Shown here: in pieces, positions 54,620 to 63,547 of the stretch
Layout of the letters: every line of letters starts with the position of its first letter
How positions within the stretch are numbered: the stretch's first letter is position 1
NCBI RefSeq assembly: GCF_023715605.1
Contig: NZ_JAMBOL010000002.1
Span: 186,001 to 250,000, forward strand
Direction of reading: 5' to 3'
DNA: 64,000 nucleotides
Source: Halalkalibacter oceani
Lineage (GTDB): Bacteria > Bacillota > Bacilli > Bacillales > Bacillaceae_D
Notes under the pieces: model-generated
What the model saw: only the letters and a program-made list of their open reading frames with translations
Told to the model about the DNA's origin: nothing
The model's database searches: none
Translations under genes and position numbers: made by a program

Positions 54620-54834
54620 TGATTGAATTAATTCGTTTAAATGGTCATCCGTTTTTGTTGAATGCGACGCTTATTGAGCAAATCGAGGCCTTGCCGGATA
54701 CAACGATTACGTTACAAAGCGGAAAGAAAATAGTCGTGCGCAATGATATTGAAGATGTCAAAGCACGTGTCAATGAGCAGTTTGCGCAAATCGGGCTGCT
54801 GGCGAATAGAGATAGAGATGTGGAGGGTTCCTGA
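54619..54834 (+). CDS. swrD: Swarming motility protein SwrD (FlbD family)
   Basis: In B. subtilis SwrD (YlzI) raises flagellar motor power and is needed for swarming. It has 71 aa beginning MIELIRLNGHPFLLN, with LIEQIEALPDTTITLQSGKKIVVRN, the family pattern. The start is ATG 54619, taken from alignment to the family. The frame continues upstream to a TTG at 54580. Its ribosome-binding region is unusual (54573-54618). It precedes fliL as in B. subtilis. Confidence 0.93.
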   Translation: MIELIRLNGHPFLLNATLIEQIEALPDTTITLQSGKKIVVRNDIEDVKARVNEQFAQIGLLANRDRDVEGS

Positions 54835-55266
54835 TTGTTTAAGAATAAGCTAGTGAACATTATGCTCATTATATTAGTTGCCCTGACGCTGGTCGGTGTG
54901 GTGGCCTTCGTCCTTGTTAATCATTTTACGAATCAGCCTGATCCGTATGCTCCGCCGACGATTGACGAAATTATCGCCCAATCGTATGAAACGGAGGAAA
55001 TTACAACGAACTTATTATCCGATGATTTTATCCGGGCTTCCTTTATGATTCATGTAACAAATAAACGAGCACTTGACGAAATCCAAAAGCGTGATTTTCA
55101 GGTAAACAATATTTTACTGCGTGCTCTTTCAGGAATGCGCTCCTCTGATCTGGCAGGTCCTGAAGGAATTGAAGCATTTGAGGAGGCTGTCCGCGATCAG
55201 CTCAATGAGCTGATGCAGGAAGGGCAAGTCATTCAAGTGTATACAACAAGCTGGGTCATTCAATAA
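54835..55266 (+). CDS. fliL: Flagellar basal body-associated protein FliL
   Basis: FliL is a single-pass membrane protein that associates with stators. It has 143 aa. One transmembrane helix lies at about residues 8-28 (VNIMLIILVALTLVGVVAFVL), followed by the periplasmic-type FliL domain with SYETEEITTNLLSDDFIRASFMIHV. The start codon is TTG directly after the swrD stop (TGATTG), with GGAGGG about 7 bases upstream. Confidence 0.92.
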   Translation: MFKNKLVNIMLIILVALTLVGVVAFVLVNHFTNQPDPYAPPTIDEIIAQSYETEEITTNLLSDDFIRASFMIHVTNKRALDEIQKRDFQVNNILLRALSGMRSSDLAGPEGIEAFEEAVRDQLNELMQEGQVIQVYTTSWVIQ

Positions 55267-55301
55267 TTTTGTGGTGTATTTGAGATTGAGAGGTGAGGTT
55301 C

Positions 55302-56294
55302 TTGGCTGATGTTCTATCACAAGGGGAAATAGATGCTCTGTTATCGGCTATTTCCACGGGACAAATGGATGCTGATGAACTAAAAAAAGAAGAAACCGAG
55401 AAAAAAGTCAAAGTCTATGATTTTAAGCGCGCGCTGCGATTTTCAAAGGATCAGATTCGGAGTTTATCACGAATTCACGAGAATTTCGCCCGGTTGCTTA
55501 CGACTTATTTCTCCGCCCAATTACGGACCTATGTCCAAATTACAGTGACATCAGTTGATCAGCTGCCATATGAAGAATTCATCAGGTCGATTCCAAAGAT
55601 GACGATCCTCAATGTGTTTGAGCCTTATCCGCTCGATGGTCGACTGTTAATGGAAGTGAATCCGAATATTGCGTATGCGATGCTGGATCGTTTATTGGGA
55701 GGCAAGGGTGACAGTATTAACAAAGTGGAAAACCTGACAGAAATTGAGACGAGAATCATGTCTCAGCTGTTTCAACGAACGTTGGACAGCTTCCAGGATG
55801 CCTGGAGCTCTGTGATCGAGCTTGAACCGGTCATGGAAGAGATTGAAGTGAATCCCCAATTTTTACAGATGGTTTCTCCGAATGAGACGGTCGTCGTCAT
55901 TTCCCTGTCGACAACGATCGGGGAGACATCAGGAATGATTAATATTTGTCTTCCTCATGTGGTACTAGAAGAAATTTTACCGAAGTTATCGGTTCATTAC
56001 TGGATGCAGGAAAAGAAGAAACAGCGCGCTCCTGGTGAAGTGCTGACGATTGAACGGACACTGAACCGGGCACCATTGCTTGTTCAGGCGGAGCTGGGCA
56101 CATCCGAAATCTCCATTCAGGAGTTTCTGCATTTAGGAATCGGGGATGTCATTGAATTGGATCAATCGATTCATGAACCGCTTCTTGTGAAGGTCGGGGG
56201 AGAGCATAAATATTACGCCCAACCCGGTAAAATGAAAAATCAAGTGGCTGTGCAAGTCACGGAATTGATTGAGGAGGCTGAAGAGAATGAATGA
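55302..56294 (+). CDS. fliM: Flagellar motor switch protein FliM
   Basis: FliM is the C-ring protein that receives CheY-P. It has 330 aa. The N-terminal CheY-binding peptide is DVLSQGEIDALLSAIS. The middle CheC-like domain has VYDFKRALRFSKDQIRSLSRIHENFARLLTTYFS. The C-terminal SpoA-like domain is at about 250-320. The start is TTG at 55302, after GAGAGGTGAGGTTC, giving the family N-terminus. The in-frame GTG at 55293 overlaps that site. It overlaps fliY by eight bases. Confidence 0.94.
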   Translation: MADVLSQGEIDALLSAISTGQMDADELKKEETEKKVKVYDFKRALRFSKDQIRSLSRIHENFARLLTTYFSAQLRTYVQITVTSVDQLPYEEFIRSIPKMTILNVFEPYPLDGRLLMEVNPNIAYAMLDRLLGGKGDSINKVENLTEIETRIMSQLFQRTLDSFQDAWSSVIELEPVMEEIEVNPQFLQMVSPNETVVVISLSTTIGETSGMINICLPHVVLEEILPKLSVHYWMQEKKKQRAPGEVLTIERTLNRAPLLVQAELGTSEISIQEFLHLGIGDVIELDQSIHEPLLVKVGGEHKYYAQPGKMKNQVAVQVTELIEEAEENE

Positions 56295-57492
56295 TGATAT
56301 GCTTTCCCAAGAGGAGATAAATGAATTGCTGAAAGGCGTTACGCAGGAAGATGAGGCTGATGAGCCGACAGACGGCGATGACGAATTACGTGTAGCCGAT
56401 TATATTTCTGATATCGAGAAAGACGCCCTTGGTGAAATTGGTAACATTTCATTTGGAAGTGCCGCTACGGCATTGTCTACGTTATTAAGTCAAAAAGTTG
56501 ATATTACGACACCGGAGCTTTCCTTGATTTTGAAAGAAAAACTGGAAAAGGAATTTCCGCAGCCCCATGTGGCGATCCATGTTCAGTATACTGAAGGCTT
56601 CCAAGGTGTGAACTTACTTGTGATTAAGACACAGGATGCGGCGATTATCGCTGATTTAATGCTTGGCGGCGACGGAACATCTCCATCAGATGAATTAAGC
56701 GAGATGCATATTAGCGCCGTTCAGGAAGCGATGAATCAAATGATGGGCTCTGCCTCGACGTCGATGTCAACGATCTTTAATAAAAAGGTCGATATTTCTC
56801 CACCGGGAATCAATTTACTCGATTTCCATGCCGATGAAGGCACAGAGAATGTACCTGAAGACGATATTCTCGTCAAAATTTCGTTCCGGCTGAAGGTTGG
56901 CGAGCTGATTGACTCAAATATTATGCAGCTTGTCACCGTGCCTTTTGCGAAAAAACTTGTTGAAGAATTGATGAATCCAAGTACGCCAGAGCCTGCCAGT
57001 GAGCCGGCAGCTGTACAGGAAACACCAGCGCCCTCCCGCCCGCAGGCAGAGCAGCCAGCAGCAGCATCTCAAGCGCAGCAGGCAGCAGAACCGCAGCGTG
57101 ACCGGGTAGCAGCGCCACCACCGCGTGAGCAGCAGCATTTAGGCGGGGTGTCCTATCAGCAGCAACGGGACGTCGATATTCAACCAGCCGCTTTTTCAAG
57201 CTTTGAAGCACCGCAGCTGACGCAGACGGAAGCGAATAATTTGAATATGCTGCTTGATATTCCTCTCCAAGTGACAGTGGAGCTTGGCCGGACAAAGAGA
57301 TCAATTAAAGAAATTCTTGAATTTACCCAAGGTTCGATTATCGAGCTTGATAAGCTCGCCGGAGAGCCTGTAGATATTCTGGTAAATCAAAAGTTAATTG
57401 CCAAAGGGGAAGTTGTCGTCATAGATGAGAATTTTGGCGTTCGCGTGACCGAGATTGTCAGTCAGGAAGAACGAATCAGAAACTTGAGATAA
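56287..57492 (+). CDS. fliY: Flagellar motor switch phosphatase FliY
   Basis: FliY is the C-ring protein of Bacillus that also hydrolyses CheY-P. It has 401 aa. The N-terminal DDMLSQEEINELLKG is the CheY-binding peptide. Two CheC-like motifs (DALGEIGNISFGSAATALS and SAVQEAMNQMMGSAST) carry the phosphatase Glu and Asn residues. A Gln/Ala/Pro-rich linker (about residues 235-315) leads to a FliN-like C-terminus (LLDIPLQVTVELGRTKRSIKEILE). The ATG is inside the end of fliM. The linker is unusually long in Gln and Pro. Confidence 0.95.
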   Translation: MNDDMLSQEEINELLKGVTQEDEADEPTDGDDELRVADYISDIEKDALGEIGNISFGSAATALSTLLSQKVDITTPELSLILKEKLEKEFPQPHVAIHVQYTEGFQGVNLLVIKTQDAAIIADLMLGGDGTSPSDELSEMHISAVQEAMNQMMGSASTSMSTIFNKKVDISPPGINLLDFHADEGTENVPEDDILVKISFRLKVGELIDSNIMQLVTVPFAKKLVEELMNPSTPEPASEPAAVQETPAPSRPQAEQPAAASQAQQAAEPQRDRVAAPPPREQQHLGGVSYQQQRDVDIQPAAFSSFEAPQLTQTEANNLNMLLDIPLQVTVELGRTKRSIKEILEFTQGSIIELDKLAGEPVDILVNQKLIAKGEVVVIDENFGVRVTEIVSQEERIRNLR

Positions 57493-57508
57493 GGAGTGGG
57501 GGAGAAAC

Positions 57509-57871
57509 ATGTCAGCTAAAGTGTTAATCGTTGATGATGCAGCATTTATGAGAATGATGATCAAGGACATTTTAACGAAAAACGGGTTTGATGTGGTTGG
57601 CGAGGCCAATGATGGCGCCCAAGCGGTTGAAAAATATCAGGAGCTGTCGCCTGAACTTGTAACAATGGATATTACAATGCCGGAAAAAGACGGCATTACC
57701 GCCTTGAAGGAAATCAAATCGTTTGATCCAGAAGCGAAGGTGATTATGTGTTCGGCGATGGGCCAGCAGGCAATGGTCATCGATGCGATTCAAGCTGGGG
57801 CAAAGGATTTTATCGTCAAGCCATTTCAAGCGGATCGCGTTCTGGAAGCGATCAAAAAGACCATTGGGTAA
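57509..57871 (+). CDS. cheY: Chemotaxis response regulator CheY
   Basis: CheY is a single-domain receiver that binds FliM/FliY when phosphorylated. It has 120 aa. Acidic residues in VLIVDDAAFMR, the phospho-acceptor Asp54 in TMDITMPEKDG, Ser/Thr in MCSAMGQQ and Lys in FIVKPFQ are all present. The ATG follows AAGGAGTGGGGGAGAAAC. It is in its normal place between fliY and fliO. Confidence 0.97.
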   Translation: MSAKVLIVDDAAFMRMMIKDILTKNGFDVVGEANDGAQAVEKYQELSPELVTMDITMPEKDGITALKEIKSFDPEAKVIMCSAMGQQAMVIDAIQAGAKDFIVKPFQADRVLEAIKKTIG

Positions 57872-57895
57872 GCAGAAAGAGGAGAGTGGGTTTTC

Positions 57896-58585
57896 ATGCA
57901 TCAAAGACGCATCGTTGCTTTCGTAATTCTCCTCCTCCTCACATGCCTTCAACCAGGCTTTGTCCTGGCCGAGCAAACAAATGAAAATCGCACCGTAACG
58001 GAATCGCTGCAGCAACCTGAAACGGAAGCAGCTGATGAAGCTGAAGCCGTAGAAGGTGAAAGTGAAGCGGAAACGGTTATTTCAGAAACGGACGTGAACG
58101 AAGAGTTTTCTGAGCCGAACACCTTTCTGATGTTCGTCCAAATGATCGCCGCGCTTGCGTTTGTTGTTCTGCTAATGTATGTGCTATTGCGCTTTTTCTC
58201 AAAGCGTTCGCAGGCGTTTCAGGCCAATCAGATGCTGCAAAACATTGGTGGCGTGCCGCTTGGGGCGAATCGCTCGGTTCAAATCGTCAAGGTTGGAAAT
58301 CGCCTGCTCGTTGTCGGGGTAGGGGAAACGATCCAGCTGTTAAAAGAAATTGATAATGAAGAGGAAATGAAACAGCTTCTAACGCAGAAGCAGGAGCAGT
58401 TTGCCCAGCTGAACGAGCCAATTAACAAGCTGTTTGGCGCCGTCAAAGGACGCGGGAAGCAAGCGCCGGCAACTGCGGAAACGAATCGGGACGCGTTCAA
58501 ACAGTTACTGGACAAGCAGCTGAAAGATGTTTCGCATTCGCACGATAAGCTGCACGATGCTGTAAGGGAGCGTGACAAAACGTGA
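57896..58585 (+). CDS. fliO: Flagellar export protein FliO (FliZ)
   Basis: FliO helps assemble the FliP export gate. It has 229 aa. It begins with a cleavable-type signal peptide (hydrophobic core at about residues 6-21, with A-x-A-type end LAEQ), then an acidic extracytoplasmic segment (EADEAEAVEGESEAE). One transmembrane helix lies at about 77-98, and a cytoplasmic domain has QNIGGVPLGANRSVQIVKVGNRLLVVGVGE. The ATG follows GAGGAGAGTGGGTTTTC. It overlaps fliP (GTGA). Confidence 0.9.
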   Translation: MHQRRIVAFVILLLLTCLQPGFVLAEQTNENRTVTESLQQPETEAADEAEAVEGESEAETVISETDVNEEFSEPNTFLMFVQMIAALAFVVLLMYVLLRFFSKRSQAFQANQMLQNIGGVPLGANRSVQIVKVGNRLLVVGVGETIQLLKEIDNEEEMKQLLTQKQEQFAQLNEPINKLFGAVKGRGKQAPATAETNRDAFKQLLDKQLKDVSHSHDKLHDAVRERDKT

Positions 58586-59289
58586 TAGACACTATGATCA
58601 TACCGGCAATCACCAACATTCCGGGCATCGATCTTGGAAACTTTCTTTCCGATGATCCGGCCAATGTGGCGACGACGCTCCAATTGTTGCTCGTTTTAAC
58701 GGTTTTGTCACTCGCTCCGTCGATTTTGATCTTAATGACCAGCTTTACGAGAATCGTCATTGTCCTGTCCTTTGTCAGACAGGGATTGGCGACACAATCG
58801 ATGCCGCCGAATCAGGTGTTGATCGGCATTGCGCTCTTTTTAACCTTTTTTATTATGGCGCCGATTTTTGCCGAAGTGAATGAGCAGGCGTTAACTCCTT
58901 TTTTTAATGGTGAGATTGATAAGGCGGAAGCATTTGAGTTGGCCGCCGCGCCGATGAAGGAGTTTATGGCGCAGCATACGCGCGAGAAGGATTTGGCGTT
59001 ATTTATGGGGTATGGCGGCTATGATCGCCCGGAAACGCTTGAGGATATTCCGCTGACGGCGCTTGTCCCGGCTTTTGCGATCAGCGAGCTGAAAACAGCC
59101 TTTCAAATCGGCTTTCTTATTTTCGTGCCCTTTCTCGTGATTGATATGATCGTCGCCAGTGTGCTGATGTCGATGGGGATGATGATGCTTCCTCCTGTCA
59201 TGATTGCGTTACCGTTTAAAATACTTTTATTTGTGCTGGTGGATGGATGGTATTTGATTGTTCAATCACTGCTGATTAGCTTTAATTAG
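58582..59289 (+). CDS. fliP: Flagellar export gate protein FliP
   Basis: FliP is an integral membrane component of the type III export gate. It has 235 aa with about four transmembrane segments. LVLTVLSLAPSILILMTSFTRIVIVLSFVRQGLATQSMPPNQVLIGIALFLTFFIMAP and PAFAISELKTAFQIGF are family signatures. The start is a GTG overlapping the fliO stop. An in-frame ATG at 58594 is the alternative. A signal-like N-terminus precedes the first helix. Confidence 0.95.
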   Translation: MIDTMIIPAITNIPGIDLGNFLSDDPANVATTLQLLLVLTVLSLAPSILILMTSFTRIVIVLSFVRQGLATQSMPPNQVLIGIALFLTFFIMAPIFAEVNEQALTPFFNGEIDKAEAFELAAAPMKEFMAQHTREKDLALFMGYGGYDRPETLEDIPLTALVPAFAISELKTAFQIGFLIFVPFLVIDMIVASVLMSMGMMMLPPVMIALPFKILLFVLVDGWYLIVQSLLISFN

Positions 59290-59307
59290 AGGGATGGTGT
59301 GTAGGGT

Positions 59308-59577
59308 ATGAGTTCTGAATTTGTCATCAGCATGGCTGAAAGTGGAGTGTGGACCGTTTTACTCGTAGCAGGACCGTTATTAATTATCGCCTTAGGACTC
59401 GGTTTGCTCGTGAGTATTTTCCAGGCTACCACGCAAATTCAAGAGCAGACGCTGGCGTTTATCCCGAAAATTGTCGGAGTACTCGTCGCCCTGGTCGTTT
59501 TTGGGCCGTGGATGCTGTCGTACATGACAAATTTTGCTTATCAGATTTTTAATAATCTGCATCGGTATATTGGCTAA
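59308..59577 (+). CDS. fliQ: Flagellar export gate protein FliQ
   Basis: FliQ is a small 89-aa membrane protein of the export gate with two transmembrane helices (about residues 15-35 and 50-70). ISIF-type VSIFQATTQIQEQTLAFIPKI is the family core. The ATG follows GGGATGGTGTGTAGGGT. Its stop overlaps fliR (TAATG). Confidence 0.96.
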   Translation: MSSEFVISMAESGVWTVLLVAGPLLIIALGLGLLVSIFQATTQIQEQTLAFIPKIVGVLVALVVFGPWMLSYMTNFAYQIFNNLHRYIG

Positions 59578-60353
59578 TGACTGAGTTTGTTTCGTTGTTA
59601 CCAGCTTTTCTGCTCGTGTTTGTCCGCGTGTTGGCTTTTTTTACCGTCTTACCGCTTTATGCGCATCGTTCGGTACCGAATACATTCAAAGTCGGTATTT
59701 CATTGTTTCTCGCCTGGATTATGATTTTTACGATTGACGCACCGATGCTTGTGTTTGATGGCACTTATTTCTTACTTATTATTAAGGAAGTTCTTGTTGG
59801 CTTACTGGTCGGCCTGCTAGCGACGATTCTTCTTTATGCGATTCAGGTAGCCGGAGGTTTTATTGATTATAATATGGGCTTTTTAATTGCGAATATTGTC
59901 GACCCTCAGACGGGAGCGCAAAGTCCGCTTATCGGAGGGTATTTATATACATTTGCCTTATTATTTTTACTTGCGGTTAACGGTCATCATCTGCTGCTTG
60001 ACGGCATTTATTACAGCTATCAATATGTACCGATGGAGCAGGCGTTTCTGCCGCTTGGCCAGGAGAACATCGTCTGGCATGCCGTGTCGACGTTTAATGC
60101 GATGTTTGTCATCGCCTTTCAAATGGCTTTTCCGATCGTCGGCTCGCTCTTTCTCGTCGATGTCGGGCTCGGGATGATTTCCAGAGCCGTTCCACAGATG
60201 AATGTCTTTGTCGTCGGTTTACCATTGAAGATACTCGTCGGGCTGCTGCTGCTGACGGTTTATATGGGAGCATTTATGATGGTCGTCCGGGGATTGTTTG
60301 ATCAAGTAATCGTAGCAATGCGCACATTGCTCGCCATGCTGGGAGGAGCATAA
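59577..60353 (+). CDS. fliR: Flagellar export gate protein FliR
   Basis: FliR is an integral export gate protein. It has 258 aa with about six transmembrane helices. LPAFLLVFVRVLAFFTVLPLYAHRSVPNTFKVGISLFLAW opens the family pattern. VAGGFIDYNMGFLIANIVDPQTGAQSPLIGGYLY and VFVVGLPLKILVGLL follow. It starts within the fliQ stop and is two bases from flhB. Confidence 0.95.
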   Translation: MTEFVSLLPAFLLVFVRVLAFFTVLPLYAHRSVPNTFKVGISLFLAWIMIFTIDAPMLVFDGTYFLLIIKEVLVGLLVGLLATILLYAIQVAGGFIDYNMGFLIANIVDPQTGAQSPLIGGYLYTFALLFLLAVNGHHLLLDGIYYSYQYVPMEQAFLPLGQENIVWHAVSTFNAMFVIAFQMAFPIVGSLFLVDVGLGMISRAVPQMNVFVVGLPLKILVGLLLLTVYMGAFMMVVRGLFDQVIVAMRTLLAMLGGA

Positions 60354-60355
60354 GC

Positions 60356-61435
60356 ATGATTAGGCTGAACCTGCAATTTTTTGCCGAAGAAAAAACGGAA
60401 AAAGCAACACCGAAAAAGCGGATGGATCAGCGGAAGAAAGGACAAGTCGCCAAAAGTACAGACGTCAATACGGCGATTATCCTGCTTTTGGTTTTCCTCT
60501 TTCTTTGGCTATTTGGCGGCATGCTTGGTCAAACGCTGATTAATTTATTGAAGCATACGTTTCAAACGTATTTGCTGATGGATATAACAGGATCGAGCTT
60601 CGGCAGCATCTTTTATGAATTGACGATGGAATCAGCGATGGTTTTATTGCCGATTATGCTGATTGCGCTGATTGCCGGAGTGGCGGCGAGCTATATACAG
60701 GTTGGCTTCCTCTTTGCGCCGGAAGCGGTCAAAATGAAGCTGTCGAAACTCGACCCGATTCAAGGGGCAAAACGGATTTTTTCCGTGCGCGCGCTTGTTG
60801 AATTTTTAAAATCAATGCTGAAAATCTCGTTCGTCGGCGTCGTGGTTTTCGTCATCATTTGGACAAGCCTAGAAGATATCATGCTCTTATCGCAAAAAAG
60901 TGTGGCCGACGGCTTCTATGTCGTGGCACAGTTAACCGCTACATTAGGGGTCGCAGTGGCGATTCTGCTCTTAATCCTGTCGGTGCCGGATTATCTGTAT
61001 CAGCGCTACGATCATGAGAAGCAAATGAGAATGTCGAAGAAGGACATTAAGGATGAGCATAAAAATATGGAGGGCGATCCGAAAATCAAATCGAAGCGGA
61101 AGCAGAAGCAAATGGAGATGGCGATGCAGCGGATGATGCAGGAAGTTCCGAAAGCCGACGTCGTCATCACGAACCCGACTCACTTTGCGATTGCGCTCCG
61201 TTATGATGAGACGAAATCGGACGCGCCGGTCGTCGTCGCCAAAGGTGTTGACTTTGTCGCTCAGAAAATAAAAGGGGTGGCGGCTAAGCACGACGTCGTC
61301 ACGGTTGAGAACAAGCCGTTGGCAAGGGCGCTTTATCAGCAGGCGGACATCGGTGATCAGGTGCCGGAAGAGCTGTTTAAAGCTGTGGCCGAAGTACTTG
61401 CTTATGTGTACCGCCTGAAAAACAAAAAAGCGTAG
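60356..61435 (+). CDS. flhB: Flagellar export switch protein FlhB
   Basis: FlhB selects rod/hook versus filament substrates. It has 359 aa with four transmembrane helices in the first 215 residues and a cytoplasmic C-terminal domain. The self-cleavage motif NPTH is present at about residues 273-276, in VVITNPTHFAIALRYDE. The start follows GGGAGGAGCATAAGC. The part after the motif aligns with the free-standing YlqH at 32331-32600. Confidence 0.96.
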   Translation: MIRLNLQFFAEEKTEKATPKKRMDQRKKGQVAKSTDVNTAIILLLVFLFLWLFGGMLGQTLINLLKHTFQTYLLMDITGSSFGSIFYELTMESAMVLLPIMLIALIAGVAASYIQVGFLFAPEAVKMKLSKLDPIQGAKRIFSVRALVEFLKSMLKISFVGVVVFVIIWTSLEDIMLLSQKSVADGFYVVAQLTATLGVAVAILLLILSVPDYLYQRYDHEKQMRMSKKDIKDEHKNMEGDPKIKSKRKQKQMEMAMQRMMQEVPKADVVITNPTHFAIALRYDETKSDAPVVVAKGVDFVAQKIKGVAAKHDVVTVENKPLARALYQQADIGDQVPEELFKAVAEVLAYVYRLKNKKA

Positions 61436-61510
61436 CCCATTAAACGTTATGCACGGAGAGAAACGAATCATGTTTTTGAGAAGGAATTTATTTATGAAGG
61501 AGAGACCGTC

Positions 61511-63547
61511 GTGGGAGCAAGAGATCTGTCTGTATTATTAGGGGTTATTTTAATCGTCGCCATGCTTATCATCCCATTGCCGCCGGCGATGCTGGATGTG
61601 TTAATCATCATCAATATCTCTCTTGCTCTTATTATTATTCTAGTGGCGATGAATACGCGCGAGCCATTGCAATTTTCCATTTTTCCTACCTTGCTTCTAC
61701 TCGTTACCTTGTTCCGCTTAGGGTTGAACGTATCGACGACAAGATCGATTCTTGGCAATGCCGAAGCCGGAAATGTCATTGATACGTTTGGGAACTTTGT
61801 CGTCGGGGGAAATGCGCTCGTCGGCTTCGTCGTCTTTTTAATTTTGATTATTATTCAGTTTGTCGTGATTACAAAAGGGGCCGAGCGGGTTTCTGAGGTT
61901 GGGGCACGGTTTACGCTTGATGCGATGCCCGGAAAGCAAATGAGTATTGATGCCGATCTGAACGCCGGGATGATTTCCGATGCCGAAGCGAAGGAAAGAC
62001 GGGAAAAGATTGAACGTGAAGCTGATTTTTACGGGGCGATGGACGGGGCAAGTAAATTCGTTAAAGGAGATGCCATTGCCGGAATCGTCATCGTCATTAT
62101 TAATCTTATTTTCGGTCTTGTCATCGGAATGATGCAAATGGGGATGAGTTTGAGTGATTCGGCGAATACGTTCACGTTGCTGACGGTTGGGGACGGGCTT
62201 GTCAGCCAAATACCGGCGCTGTTGATTTCAACGGCAACCGGGATCGTCGTGACGAGAGCGGCGTCTGAAGGAAGCCTCGGTCATGATATTACGAAGCAGA
62301 TTCTCGCGTATCCGAAGATGCTCTATATCGCCGGGGGAACAATCTTCCTCTTAGGAGTCTTAACCCCGATCAACATGCTCCTTACGACGCCGATTGCGCT
62401 TATTTTGGTGATTGGCGGCTATCTGCTGTCAAAGCAGGAAACGAAGCTGTTGACGGAGGAATCGAGTGTGGAAGAGGAAGACGAGACGGACGATATGAAA
62501 TCGCCGGAGAGCGTCGTCAACCTATTGCAAATTGATCCAATTGAATTTGAGTTCGGCTATGGGTTAATCCCGCTTGCCGATGCGAACCAGGGCGGCGATT
62601 TGCTTGACCGCGTCGTGATGATTCGCCGGCAAATGGCGCTCGAACTCGGGATGATCGTGCCTGTGATCCGGATTCGTGACAATATCCAACTGCAACCTAA
62701 TGAATATACGATTAAAATAAAAGGAAATGAAGTCGCGAAGGGCGAGCTGTTGCTTGATCATTATATGGCGATGAGCCCTGGGATCGAAGACGAGTCGATT
62801 GTTGGGATTGAAACAATTGAACCGGCGTTTGGTCTTCCGGCGCTGTGGATCGGTGAAGAGATGAAGGAGCAGGCGGAGCTGTCAGGCTATACGGTCGTTG
62901 ACCCGCCGTCGGTCGTTTCGACGCATCTGACTGAAGTGATTAAACGCCACGCTCATGAGCTTCTTGGACGTCAGGAAACGAAACAGCTCGTCGATCATCT
63001 GAAAGAAACATATCCGGCTCTTGTTGAGGAAGTGACGCCGAATACTGTATCGATCGGTGATATCCAGAAAGTATTAACGAATCTGCTGAAAGAAAATATT
63101 TCAATTCGGAATTTGCCGATTATCTTTGAAACATTGGCTGATTACGGACAAATGACGAAGGACATGGACCTGGTTACCGAATATGTACGCCAGTCATTAT
63201 CGCGGCAAATTTCCAAGCAGGTGACGACACCGGGCGAGCCGCTTTATGTCATTACATTAAGTGGAAGCGTGGAAAAGAGCGTCGCGGAAGCTGTTCAGCA
63301 AACGGAGCATGGGAACTTTATTTCAATGGATCCGGCGCTTTCGCAGCAAATTCTTGAATCGGCCGCGACAGAAACCGACCGGCTGTCGCAAATGGGACAG
63401 ACACCTGTTGTTCTCTGTTCCCCTGCTGTAAGGATGTATGTGCGCCAGATGTTTGAACGGTATTTGCCCCATGTTCCGATCCTGTCATACAATGAGCTTG
63501 AGGCTGATGTTGAAGTGCAAAGTGTAGGGGTGGTGAATGTTGAATGA
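61511..63547 (+). CDS. flhA: Flagellar export gate protein FlhA
   Basis: FlhA forms the nonameric export ring and chaperone docking platform. It has 678 aa. About eight transmembrane helices are in the first 310 residues. The conserved loop QFVVITKGAERVSEVGARFTLDAMPGKQMSIDADLNAG (FHIPEP family) is present. The C-terminal cytoplasmic domain is about 325-678. The start is GTG after AAGGAGAGACCGTC. It overlaps flhF (ATGA). No internal disruptions were noticed. Confidence 0.97.
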   Translation: MGARDLSVLLGVILIVAMLIIPLPPAMLDVLIIINISLALIIILVAMNTREPLQFSIFPTLLLLVTLFRLGLNVSTTRSILGNAEAGNVIDTFGNFVVGGNALVGFVVFLILIIIQFVVITKGAERVSEVGARFTLDAMPGKQMSIDADLNAGMISDAEAKERREKIEREADFYGAMDGASKFVKGDAIAGIVIVIINLIFGLVIGMMQMGMSLSDSANTFTLLTVGDGLVSQIPALLISTATGIVVTRAASEGSLGHDITKQILAYPKMLYIAGGTIFLLGVLTPINMLLTTPIALILVIGGYLLSKQETKLLTEESSVEEEDETDDMKSPESVVNLLQIDPIEFEFGYGLIPLADANQGGDLLDRVVMIRRQMALELGMIVPVIRIRDNIQLQPNEYTIKIKGNEVAKGELLLDHYMAMSPGIEDESIVGIETIEPAFGLPALWIGEEMKEQAELSGYTVVDPPSVVSTHLTEVIKRHAHELLGRQETKQLVDHLKETYPALVEEVTPNTVSIGDIQKVLTNLLKENISIRNLPIIFETLADYGQMTKDMDLVTEYVRQSLSRQISKQVTTPGEPLYVITLSGSVEKSVAEAVQQTEHGNFISMDPALSQQILESAATETDRLSQMGQTPVVLCSPAVRMYVRQMFERYLPHVPILSYNELEADVEVQSVGVVNVE

